From Viridibacillus arvi (GTDB lineage: Bacteria > Bacillota > Bacilli > Bacillales_A > Planococcaceae), in NCBI RefSeq assembly GCF_001274945.1, contig NZ_LILB01000005.1:453296-517295 (forward strand): a stretch of 64,000 nucleotides of DNA. The letters are read 5' to 3'. The notes beneath the pieces were generated by a model. That model had not been told where the DNA came from and searched no databases. It worked only from the letters and a program-made list of their open reading frames with translations. A program made the position numbers and the translations under genes. Shown here piece after piece: positions 24,680-32,410 of this stretch (within the stretch, counting starts at the first letter, position 1; the number at the start of each line of letters is the position of its first letter).

Positions 24680-27301
24680 ATGGGGCAAGAAATTAATTCT
24701 CGGGGACAAAGAAGAAAATTACGAGAACAACAAAAAAAGCAAAAAAAACCAATGAAAGTTTGGCTTAAACGTCTTTTAATAGCAATAGTATCCGTAGGTA
24801 TTGTTCTATTTATTGCAGGAGCTGGCCTATTTGCATATTATGCAGCTACAGCACCTGACTTAGATGAAGAGTTACTAAAGGATCCAGTATCATCTAAATT
24901 CTATGATTCTGACGGAAAAGTCTTTTATACGATGGGCTTAGAAAAGCGGGAACATGTAGCTTATGAAGACATTCCTAAAGATATGAGAGATGCTATATTG
25001 GCGACGGAAGATGTTCGATTCTTTAGTCACCACGGAATTGACTTTTATCGCCTTGGCGGTGCTATTTTAGCCAATTTACGACACGGCTTTGGTGCACAGG
25101 GTGCGAGTACATTAACACAACAAGTTATTAAAAACTCATTTTTACAAAATGAAAAAACGCTTAAGCGTAAAGCACAAGAAGCTTATCTAGCTATCCAATT
25201 AGAGCGTGAGTACACTAAAGAAGAGATCTTCGAAATGTACTTTAACAAAGTATTAATGTCCGGCCGTATTTATGGATACGGAACTGCCTCAAAGTACTTC
25301 TATGGGAAAGAGTTAAAAGATCTAAAATTAGAAGAAATGGCTCTTCTAGCGGGTATGTCACAGCTACCGAACGCGTATAATCCGTTCAAATATCCAGAAA
25401 ATGCTGAAAAACGTCGTAATACCGTTTTAGGTTTAATGTATCAACACAAAAAGATAACAAAAGAACAAATGGAAGAAGCAAAAAAAGTCGATGTTGAAGT
25501 TGGACTATTACCTGAAAACAAACGTAAAACAGTCTCAACGTCAAAATACGATGCGTTTATCGATGTAGTCTTAAAAGAGCTAGCTGAAAATGGGGATGGC
25601 AAGTCGTTAGAAGAAGGTATTAACGTCTATACGACATTAGATTCTTCTGCTCAAAAAGTTGTTGAATCTACTATGAATTCAGATATATTCCCTACAAAAG
25701 AGATTCAATCAGGGATGGCAGTAGTTGACACTGAAACTGGTGCGATTGTAGCTATCGGAGGTGGCCGTAATTATGGACCTGAACGCGGTTTAAACTATGC
25801 TGAAGCTATTAAAAACCAACCAGGTTCGACTATGAAACCAATTATGGATTATGGTCCTGCTATTGAAAACTTAAAATACTCGACAGGACAAACTATTACC
25901 GACGAAAAAATGTTCTACACGGGTACTTCTAAACAAATTAATAACTTTGATAATTTATATAAAGGTGATATGACTCTTCGCGAAGCCCTTTATAATTCTC
26001 GTAACGTACCTGCTGTAAAACTTTTTAAAGAAGTGGGTGTAGAAAAAACGAAGAAATTTATTAATAATCTAGGTATTGAAGCAGACGAAATTTATGAATC
26101 TGATGCAATCGGTGGTGGTAAAATCAGCTTATCTCCAATAGAAATGGCAGGAGCATATGCAGCGTTTGGGAATAACGGTATTTATACTACACCACACTCA
26201 ATAAAGAAAATTGTCTATCGAGATGGTAAAACCGCAAAATCATATACACCAGATCCAACACCTGCTATGAATGATTACACTGCATATATGGTTACTGATA
26301 TGCTACGTGATGTACTTGGTCCAAAATACGGTGCATCTGGAACTGCAGCAGCTATTCCAGGCTTAGATATTGCCGGTAAAACAGGTACGACAAACTACGG
26401 TGCAGATGAATTCCAAAAATATAATCTACCTGAATCGGCAGTTCCAGATTCTTGGTTCGCAGGATATTCAAGTAAGTATTCTATTTCTGTATGGAGTGGC
26501 TATACAAACCGAAAAGATCCAATTACTACAAGTGATGAGCGTTTATTACCACAAAGATTATTTAAAACTGTAATGAGTCAAATTTCAGCGAATACAACAA
26601 CGCCTAACTTCAAGAAACCAAATTCAGTTGTGGAAGCTAAAATTGTGAAAGGTTCGAAACCGTTACAATTAGCAAGTTCAAGTACACCAGCAGATAGAAC
26701 GTCAACTGAATTATTCGTTAAAGGAACACTCCCTACAAAAACTGCTCCTGTAGAAGAAGTTGAGAAGTTAGATGCTCCTACTGACTTAAAAGCAACATTC
26801 GACGGAGAAGCCAATGCAATTAACTTAACTTGGGCACATAAAGAACCTAAAGATAAGAGTGTTAGCTTTGAAGTTTCAGTGTCGGTAGATAACGGTGGTG
26901 AACAAAAACTAACTCAAACTAGTGAAAAGACGTACACATATGGCACACCTCAGGATGGTAAAACATATGTCTTCTATGTAAGAGCAATTGCAGATGATGA
27001 GAAGAGTGAGGCAGCTTCAACATCTATTCAGATACAGGCTGCACCTCCTGAAGAGGAAGTAACACCTCCTGATGAAAATGAGCAACCTGAAGTGCCTGAA
27101 GTACCTGTAGAACCAGAGGAACCTAATGAAGGTGATAATGGTAATAACAATCCTGATAACGGTACAGGTACACCACCTGTAGATAATAACGATGGAATAA
27201 AACCTGATGAAGATCAAGAAGAAGTCGATACGAGTGGAACTAACGATGACACTAGTAATGATAATAAACAAGCTACCAACAGTACCGATCAACATCAATA
27301 A
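24680..27301 (+). CDS. ponA: bifunctional class A penicillin-binding protein 1
   Basis: 873 residues from ATG 24680, chosen for the GTGAGGAG ribosome site. A basic cytoplasmic N terminus is followed by one membrane helix (about 35-57), a GT51 glycosyltransferase domain (EDVRFFSHHGID, GASTLTQQ, KRKAQEAYLAIQLE), and a transpeptidase domain with Ser383-x-x-Lys386 (PGSTMKP), Ser440-Arg-Asn and Lys567-Thr-Gly. After it comes a fibronectin type III domain (about 690-780), then an acidic, Pro/Asn/Asp-rich disordered tail of about 85 residues. It polymerises and cross-links peptidoglycan outside the membrane. RecU and PonA are often co-transcribed. Confidence 0.95.
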   Translation: MGQEINSRGQRRKLREQQKKQKKPMKVWLKRLLIAIVSVGIVLFIAGAGLFAYYAATAPDLDEELLKDPVSSKFYDSDGKVFYTMGLEKREHVAYEDIPKDMRDAILATEDVRFFSHHGIDFYRLGGAILANLRHGFGAQGASTLTQQVIKNSFLQNEKTLKRKAQEAYLAIQLEREYTKEEIFEMYFNKVLMSGRIYGYGTASKYFYGKELKDLKLEEMALLAGMSQLPNAYNPFKYPENAEKRRNTVLGLMYQHKKITKEQMEEAKKVDVEVGLLPENKRKTVSTSKYDAFIDVVLKELAENGDGKSLEEGINVYTTLDSSAQKVVESTMNSDIFPTKEIQSGMAVVDTETGAIVAIGGGRNYGPERGLNYAEAIKNQPGSTMKPIMDYGPAIENLKYSTGQTITDEKMFYTGTSKQINNFDNLYKGDMTLREALYNSRNVPAVKLFKEVGVEKTKKFINNLGIEADEIYESDAIGGGKISLSPIEMAGAYAAFGNNGIYTTPHSIKKIVYRDGKTAKSYTPDPTPAMNDYTAYMVTDMLRDVLGPKYGASGTAAAIPGLDIAGKTGTTNYGADEFQKYNLPESAVPDSWFAGYSSKYSISVWSGYTNRKDPITTSDERLLPQRLFKTVMSQISANTTTPNFKKPNSVVEAKIVKGSKPLQLASSSTPADRTSTELFVKGTLPTKTAPVEEVEKLDAPTDLKATFDGEANAINLTWAHKEPKDKSVSFEVSVSVDNGGEQKLTQTSEKTYTYGTPQDGKTYVFYVRAIADDEKSEAASTSIQIQAAPPEEEVTPPDENEQPEVPEVPVEPEEPNEGDNGNNNPDNGTGTPPVDNNDGIKPDEDQEEVDTSGTNDDTSNDNKQATNSTDQHQ

Positions 27302-27306
27302 TATGA

Positions 27307-27348
27307 AAAGAGCAGCAATCTCCATTTGAGATTGCTGCTCTTTCTTTT
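27307..27348 (+). terminator. ponA terminator
   Basis: AAAGAGCAGCAATCTC-CATTT-GAGATTGCTGCTCTTT forms a perfect 16-bp stem followed by CTTTTAT. It lies 5 nt after the ponA stop and can also serve the convergent ypoC gene. Confidence 0.92.
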
Positions 27349-27363
27349 ATATAAATTTAACTG

Positions 27364-27717
27364 TCAATCCTTTTTAATGCGTAAACGAGCCATTCTCTTT
27401 TTCGTTTCAATAAACAATTCATCTAGTTGACGATAACATGCATACTGACCAGGTCTTCGCTTAATAAATTGCAAACGTTCAGCGCCATTTATCGGCAAAG
27501 CTTCATATTCATCGGATAGTTGTATACTCTCTAATGTAATATTAGAGGCTTTTATGATGAATGTTTCATATAAATCGATTCCTTTTTGCATTATATCTTT
27601 CGCTTTGCCATCACGGGCTGCATGTGATCTATGGATTTCTGCTCGTAATATCTCCCAATCAGCTAGCCATTGGTCAACTTGTTCTTTAGAGATAGCCTCT
27701 TTTCGGCATACTATCAT
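27364..27717 (-). CDS. ypoC: YpoC-like conserved protein
   Basis: A 117-residue, mostly helical cytoplasmic protein with W/L-rich N terminus (VDQWLADWEILRAEIHRSHAARD) and a basic C terminus (ETKKRMARLRIKKD). The position directly after nth, with a 4-nt overlap (27714-27717), and the size match B. subtilis ypoC, whose function is unknown. Assignment is mainly by gene order. Confidence 0.75.
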   Translation of the reverse strand: MIVCRKEAISKEQVDQWLADWEILRAEIHRSHAARDGKAKDIMQKGIDLYETFIIKASNITLESIQLSDEYEALPINGAERLQFIKRRPGQYACYRQLDELFIETKKRMARLRIKKD

Positions 27718-28373
27718 CGCTTAACAAGACCTTTCTTATCACGTTTTTGCCCTTCTCTACAAACGTCAAAAAGCGGGCATACCTGGCATTGTGGATTCTG
27801 TGATTTACAGTGATAACGTCCAAAGAAAATTAACTGATGATGTGTTTTCGACCATTTTTCAATTGGGGTTTTTTTCATTACTGTTTCTTCAACTTGCAAC
27901 ACTGAATCTTTCCAACGACATAACCCTAATCGTTTTGCAACTCTTTCGACATGGGTGTCTACTGCTAGGGCTGGGACATCAAATGCGACAGATAAGACAA
28001 CGTTCGCTGTTTTTCGCCCTACGCCCGGTAATGTAACAAGTAGCTCCCTATTGGCAGGGATTTCACCGTTAAATTCCGTTAATAAAATATGGCACAGCTT
28101 TTGAATATTTTTAGCCTTACTACGGAACAATCCAATAGAACGAATATCTTGTTCTAACTCTTCTAAAGGTACTGCTAAATAATCTTCTGGCGTTTTGTAT
28201 TTTTTAAACAACTTTGCTGTAACTTTATTAACTAAAACATCCGTGCACTGCGCAGATAGTAATGTGGCTATCGTTAATTCGAAAGGATTATCATGTACTA
28301 GCTCACAATGAGCATCCGGAAACATCTTTTCCATTTCCTCTAAACAATAATCCCATTGTTTCTTCGTTAGCAT
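27714..28373 (-). CDS. nth: endonuclease III
   Basis: 219 residues. Helix-hairpin-helix LPGVGRKTANVVLS with the catalytic Lys, then the catalytic Asp in LAVDTHVERVAKRLGL, and a C-terminal 4Fe-4S loop with spacing C-x6-C-x2-C-x5-C (CKSQNPQCQVCPLFDVC). It removes oxidised pyrimidines and cuts at abasic sites. It sits between dnaD and ypoC as in B. subtilis, 10 nt after dnaD and overlapping ypoC, so it is part of the same transcript. Confidence 0.96.
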   Translation of the reverse strand: MLTKKQWDYCLEEMEKMFPDAHCELVHDNPFELTIATLLSAQCTDVLVNKVTAKLFKKYKTPEDYLAVPLEELEQDIRSIGLFRSKAKNIQKLCHILLTEFNGEIPANRELLVTLPGVGRKTANVVLSVAFDVPALAVDTHVERVAKRLGLCRWKDSVLQVEETVMKKTPIEKWSKTHHQLIFFGRYHCKSQNPQCQVCPLFDVCREGQKRDKKGLVKR

Positions 28374-28383
28374 GTGTACCTCC

Positions 28384-29106
28384 CTATTCGCGTTCTTCTA
28401 ACCAGTTGTAGAATGGCACTTTTTTTGTTTGTTGTGGTTCAACCTGTGGTGGTTGTGGTCGTGTTGGTAACGTATTTTGACGGAAATTTTGCGCTAGTTT
28501 TTCGGCATCTTGAGGTGTTTTGACATTTTTCTTTTTCCATTCGAATAAAATCCGGTCCACATAACGTAAGCTTAGCTTTTGTGATAAGACAGCTTCAATT
28601 AATGCTTTGCGAATCACTTCTGGAGAATGACCATCTTGATCTAACCACATTGAAATTGTTTCAGTTTCCATCGGCGATAAAAATCTTCCGAATTCTTGCT
28701 CAAATAAGTTGAACAACTCGCCTTCTTTTAACTTCGAGGTCACTTCTACCTTTTTGGCTTTTTTTTCTGTCATACAGTCGACTAATCGCGCCCATAATGG
28801 TTGTAAATTAAAGGTTTCAAATAATACTCCTAGCTCATCCACTTTTTGTAAAATTTCTATAAAACCTTTTTGCATTAGCCTTTGTAAACTGGAGGCTATT
28901 TCATCCTCAGTTAATTGCATTCTATTCGCTATATCTGTTGGTGTAGGAAACTTATTCCCGTCTTCATGAAATGCAGTTAAATGCATAATAAGCATGGCAT
29001 CTAAATCTTGGATGCCTAACTCCTTATAAAACTTAAAAAAAAGCTGAGAAATAGTAACATTTCCCTGCTCTATCCAAATTCGGAGTCGATCAGCTTCGTT
29101 CGTCAT
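28384..29106 (-). CDS. dnaD: DNA replication initiation protein DnaD
   Basis: 240 residues in the DnaD layout: an N-terminal winged-helix DDBH1 domain (1-120; LDAMLIMHLTAFHEDG, IANRMQLTEDEIASSLQRL), a linker, then the DDBH2 domain (about 130-200; FEQEFGRFLSPMETETISMWLDQDGHSPEVIRKAL) ending in YVDRILFEWKKKNVKT. DnaD remodels DNA and helps load the replicative helicase at oriC and restart sites. Ribosome site AAGGGGAG before the ATG. A strong hairpin separates it from asnS. Confidence 0.95.
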   Translation of the reverse strand: MTNEADRLRIWIEQGNVTISQLFFKFYKELGIQDLDAMLIMHLTAFHEDGNKFPTPTDIANRMQLTEDEIASSLQRLMQKGFIEILQKVDELGVLFETFNLQPLWARLVDCMTEKKAKKVEVTSKLKEGELFNLFEQEFGRFLSPMETETISMWLDQDGHSPEVIRKALIEAVLSQKLSLRYVDRILFEWKKKNVKTPQDAEKLAQNFRQNTLPTRPQPPQVEPQQTKKVPFYNWLEERE

Positions 29107-29136
29107 TATCGAACTCCCCTTTTTTGTCTGAAAATT

Positions 29137-29174
29137 AACAAGAAGAATCGCAATAAATTGCGGTTCTTCTTGTT
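29137..29174 (-). terminator. hairpin between asnS and dnaD
   Basis: A 17-bp stem (AACAAGAAGAATCGCAA with its complement, one G-T pair) and a 4-nt loop, followed on the minus strand by AATTTT. It would end most asnS transcripts, with dnaD dependent on read-through or a promoter in 29107-29136. Confidence 0.75.
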
Positions 29175-29242
29175 AGGTGTTATTAATTGCTTTCATTGCT
29201 TGTCCAGGTAAAACTAACTACCTTGGGCACACAAGCATTTAA

Positions 29243-30538
29243 TCAAGGATATAGTCTATTAAGTAAGCGTGGGAATGGAATAGATTCACGTACGTGTTCA
29301 GCACCTGTAATCCATGCTACTGTTCTTTCTAAGCCAAGACCGAAACCAGAGTGTGGTACTGATCCTTGTTGACGAAGGTCTAGGTACCAAGCATATGCAC
29401 TTTCATCTAAATCATGTTCTTTTAAACGCTGTTTCATTAACTCATAGTCATGGACACGTTCAGAACCTCCGATGATTTCACCGTAACCTTCTGGTGCGAT
29501 TAAATCAGCACATAATACAACGTCATCACGTTCTGGATGTGGTTGCATATAGAACGGTTTAATCCCTACTGGGTAGCATGTGATAAAGACTGGTTTATCA
29601 TAATGCTCAGCAATTGCTGTTTCGTGAGGGGCACCAAAATCTTCTCCCCACTCGATATCATCGAAACCTTTTTCATGTAAAAGCTTGATAGCATCATCAT
29701 AAGAAATTCGTGGGAATGGTGCTTGAATATGTTCTAATTTAGATGTATCGCGACCTAAACGTTCAAGTTCGATTTTACAGTTTTTAAGAACTGATTGTAC
29801 GATGTAAGAAACATATTGTTCTTGTACTTCTAAGCTTTCATCATGTTCAACAAAAGCCATTTCCGGCTCAATCATCCAGAACTCGATTAAGTGACGACGA
29901 GTTTTTGATTTCTCCGCACGGAATGTTGGACCAAATGAGAATACTTTTCCTAATGCCATTGCAGCTGCTTCCATATACAATTGGCCAGATTGAGAAAGGT
30001 ATGCATCTTGATCGAAATATTTTGTATGGAACAATTCTGATGTTCCTTCAGGAGCTGAGCCAGTTAAAATTGGTGGGTCTACTTTTGTAAAGCCATTCTC
30101 GTTGAAGAATTCGTATGTTGCACGTATGATTTCATTACGAACTTTCATAATTGCATGTTGTTTACGAGAACGTAACCATAAGTGACGGTTGTCCATTAGG
30201 AACTCAATACCGTGCTCTTTAGGTGTGATTGGGTAATTATTTGCTTCAGAAATTACTTCAATCTCTTTTACTTGTAGCTCATAACCAAATGATGAGCGTT
30301 CATCTTTTGTTACTTCACCAATTACATAAAGAGATGATTCTTGATGTAAGCCTTTAGCAGTTACAAACACTTCTTCAGGTACTTCAGCTTTTACTACTAC
30401 GCCTTGGACAAATCCTGAACCATCACGTAATTGTAAAAATGCAATCTTACCACTTGAACGTTTATTTGCAAGCCAAACACCTAATTTAACTGTTTCACCA
30501 ACGTGATTTGACATGTCTTGAATTCGAATTTTCTTCAT
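29243..30538 (-). CDS. asnS: asparaginyl-tRNA synthetase
   Basis: 431 residues from ATG 30538 (MKKIRIQDM), which has a GGAGG ribosome site; an in-frame extension upstream lacks one. N-terminal OB-fold anticodon-binding domain (to about 110), then a class II catalytic domain: motif 1 near [11 protein letters not shown], motif 2 [25 protein letters not shown], motif 3 [15 protein letters not shown]. It charges tRNA-Asn. No T-box leader is visible. It follows aspB, which makes aspartate, the precursor of asparagine. Confidence 0.96.
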   Translation of the reverse strand: MKKIRIQDMSNHVGETVKLGVWLANKRSSGKIAFLQLRDGSGFVQGVVVKAEVPEEVFVTAKGLHQESSLYVIGEVTKDERSSFGYELQVKEIEVISEANNYPITPKEHGIEFLMDNRHLWLRSRKQHAIMKVRNEIIRATYEFFNENGFTKVDPPILTGSAPEGTSELFHTKYFDQDAYLSQSGQLYMEAAAMALGKVFSFGPTFRAEKSKTRRHLIEFWMIEPEMAFVEHDESLEVQEQYVSYIVQSVLKNCKIELERLGRDTSKLEHIQAPFPRISYDDAIKLLHEKGFDDIEWGEDFGAPHETAIAEHYDKPVFITCYPVGIKPFYMQPHPERDDVVLCADLIAPEGYGEIIGGSERVHDYELMKQRLKEHDLDESAYAWYLDLRQQGSVPHSGFGLGLERTVAWITGAEHVRESIPFPRLLNRLYP

Positions 30539-30566
30539 ATAGACCTCCTGCAATTTAAACAATTTT

Positions 30567-30594
30567 GCAGACTGCCTATACATAGACAGTCTGC
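30567..30594 (-). other. intercistronic hairpin between aspB and asnS
   Basis: GCAGACTG and CAGTCTGC form a perfect 8-bp stem with a 12-nt loop. No T tract follows, so it is more likely an RNA-stability or partial-termination element than a full terminator. Confidence 0.55.
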
Positions 30595-30609
30595 TTAGTT
30601 GTTAGAGTA

Positions 30610-31803
30610 TTAATCTTGCCATTTAGATTTAACAAATTTATCCATACGCGAAACAGCTTCTTCTAATGCTTCTAAAGAAGTTGCATACGAAAGGCGAACT
30701 GTTTTTTCAGCGCCAAAGCCAGAGCCAGGAATTACAGCAACATTTGCTTCTTCTAATAAAGCTTTTGCAAATGCATCAACAGATTCATAACCTGTTTTAG
30801 CTGCCGCTTCTGATACATCTGGTAGTAAGTAAAATGCGCCTTCTGGTTTCAACACATGGAAGCCAGGGATTGCATTTATTTTTGGATAAATTTCTGTTAA
30901 ACGTGATTCAAATGCTTGACGCATTTCTTCTACTGCATCTTGTGGACCATTATAAGCTTCAATAGTTGCATATTGTGCTGTAGTCGTTGCATTAGAAGTT
31001 GAATGACTAGCTAAGTCAGTCATTGCTTTAATGATTTCAGCATTACCTGCTGCATAACCAATACGCCATCCTGTCATAGAGTGAGATTTTGCTACACCGT
31101 TAATGACCATTGTACGTGCTTTTACACTATCTGAAAGTTGTGCGATTGAGAAATGTTTAACTCCATTATATACAAGTTTTTCATAAATTTCGTCTGACAC
31201 GATTAGTATGTCTGCTTCTTCACAAACTGCAGCAATTTCAGCTAATTCTTCTTTTGTATAAACCATACCAGTAGGGTTACTTGGTGAATTTAAAATAAGT
31301 GCACGTGTTTTATCAGTAATAGCACCGCGAAGTTGTTCAGCTGTTACTTTGTATTGTTGTTCTGCTGTAGCTTCTAAATGTACAGGTACACCGCCAGCTA
31401 ACTTCACTTGCTCTGGATAACTTACCCAATATGGAATTGGGATAATTACTTCATCTCCAGGGTTTAATAACACTTGGAACAGTGTATAAAGGACATGTTT
31501 CGCACCTACACCAACCATAACTTCATTTGGTGCATAAGTAAGATTATTGTCTCTTTCTAACTTAGCAATAATAGCTTGTTTTAATGCTGGTAGACCGCCA
31601 GCAGGTGTATATTTTGTGAAGCCTTTCATCATAGAGTCCGTAGCTGCATCTAAAATGTTTTTTGGCGTGTTAAAATCAGGCTCACCCGCGCCTAATCCAA
31701 TAACATCAATTCCTTGATCCTTCAATTCTTTTGCTTTAGCTGTAATTGCAAGAGTTGTTGAAGGTGTTAAGGTTTTTACACGGTCTGCTAAATGCTGTTT
31801 CAA
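30610..31803 (-). CDS. aspB: aspartate aminotransferase (class I, AspB type)
   Basis: 397 residues. Fold type I aminotransferase with GAGEPDF near residue 37, LNSPSNPTGMVY, the Asp in ILIVSDEIYEKL, the PLP lysine in NGVAKSHSMTGWRIGY, and the carboxylate-binding Arg in VRLSYATS near the C terminus. It interconverts aspartate and oxaloacetate. It lies between ypmB and asnS as in B. subtilis, with a short gap and one hairpin before asnS. Confidence 0.95.
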   Translation of the reverse strand: MKQHLADRVKTLTPSTTLAITAKAKELKDQGIDVIGLGAGEPDFNTPKNILDAATDSMMKGFTKYTPAGGLPALKQAIIAKLERDNNLTYAPNEVMVGVGAKHVLYTLFQVLLNPGDEVIIPIPYWVSYPEQVKLAGGVPVHLEATAEQQYKVTAEQLRGAITDKTRALILNSPSNPTGMVYTKEELAEIAAVCEEADILIVSDEIYEKLVYNGVKHFSIAQLSDSVKARTMVINGVAKSHSMTGWRIGYAAGNAEIIKAMTDLASHSTSNATTTAQYATIEAYNGPQDAVEEMRQAFESRLTEIYPKINAIPGFHVLKPEGAFYLLPDVSEAAAKTGYESVDAFAKALLEEANVAVIPGSGFGAEKTVRLSYATSLEALEEAVSRMDKFVKSKWQD

Positions 31804-31821
31804 GTTAATCTTCCCCTTTTT

Positions 31822-32304
31822 TTACAAGTTCAAAATACGCTTCCACCACTGTCCATTTTCAAACAGAATGTAAACATAATTTAGTTTATCCTCTTGATTA
31901 AGATACGTAATCTCCCACACAACGCCGGGCTCTTCTATACCTAGTTTGGTATGAAGGATTTCTTTCACGTTATCCTTTTTCGACACTACAGAAAGTGCTT
32001 CTTTTTCAGAAGTGCCATCCTCCATTATAACTTCTTCTAGCTTTGCCTTACTATCATCTTTTGGAACAAACACAGCTTTTTTCTTTCCTGCCTTATCTGT
32101 TCCTATTACCGTAACATACGGTTTCTTACCGTTATATACATATGTATCGGTGACAGTCACAAGCTTATCTGCATCAAGCACAACTTGCTTAGCGTCTTTC
32201 TCCGAACTGTAAAACGGTGAATAAGATTTCCAAGCAACTATAACGACAATTGATAACGACAGGATTAACAAAAATATCGTAAAGAACTTGATCCAATTTT
32301 TCAT
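31822..32304 (-). CDS. ypmB: YpmB-like membrane-anchored protein (DUF5590, PepSY-like)
   Basis: 160 residues with one N-terminal membrane helix (about 7-27) and a periplasmic-side domain of two PepSY-like halves (KDAKQVVLDADKLVTVTDTYVYNGKKPYVTV and EKEALSVVSKK...PGVVWEITYLN). The function is unknown. It is 18 nt upstream of aspB and downstream of dinG, the B. subtilis arrangement. Confidence 0.87.
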   Translation of the reverse strand: MKNWIKFFTIFLLILSLSIVVIVAWKSYSPFYSSEKDAKQVVLDADKLVTVTDTYVYNGKKPYVTVIGTDKAGKKKAVFVPKDDSKAKLEEVIMEDGTSEKEALSVVSKKDNVKEILHTKLGIEEPGVVWEITYLNQEDKLNYVYILFENGQWWKRILNL

Positions 32305-32313
32305 TATATCACC

Positions 32314-32388
32314 TTACGTTTCATTTATCGTGAAGATAGGCTGAAAACATATCTTAATAGCTGATCGTACTTCAAATTGTCTTTCCAT
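32314..32388 (-). pseudogene. 24-codon frame at the ypmA position, possible deleted remnant
   Basis: Between dinG and ypmB, where B. subtilis has the small gene ypmA, an ATG frame with an AGGT site encodes only 24 residues (MERQFEVRSAIK...FTINET). Its ends look like the start and end of the DUF4264 family as I remember it, with the middle missing. The comparison is from memory and the match is short. Confidence 0.3.
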
Positions 32389-32410
32389 ATGATCGACCTG
32401 CTTTCTATCT

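Noticed and set aside
30539-30609. T-box or other tRNA-sensing leader before asnS
   Set aside because: Only 71 nt between aspB and asnS and no T-box sequence; the hairpin is a simple 8-bp stem.
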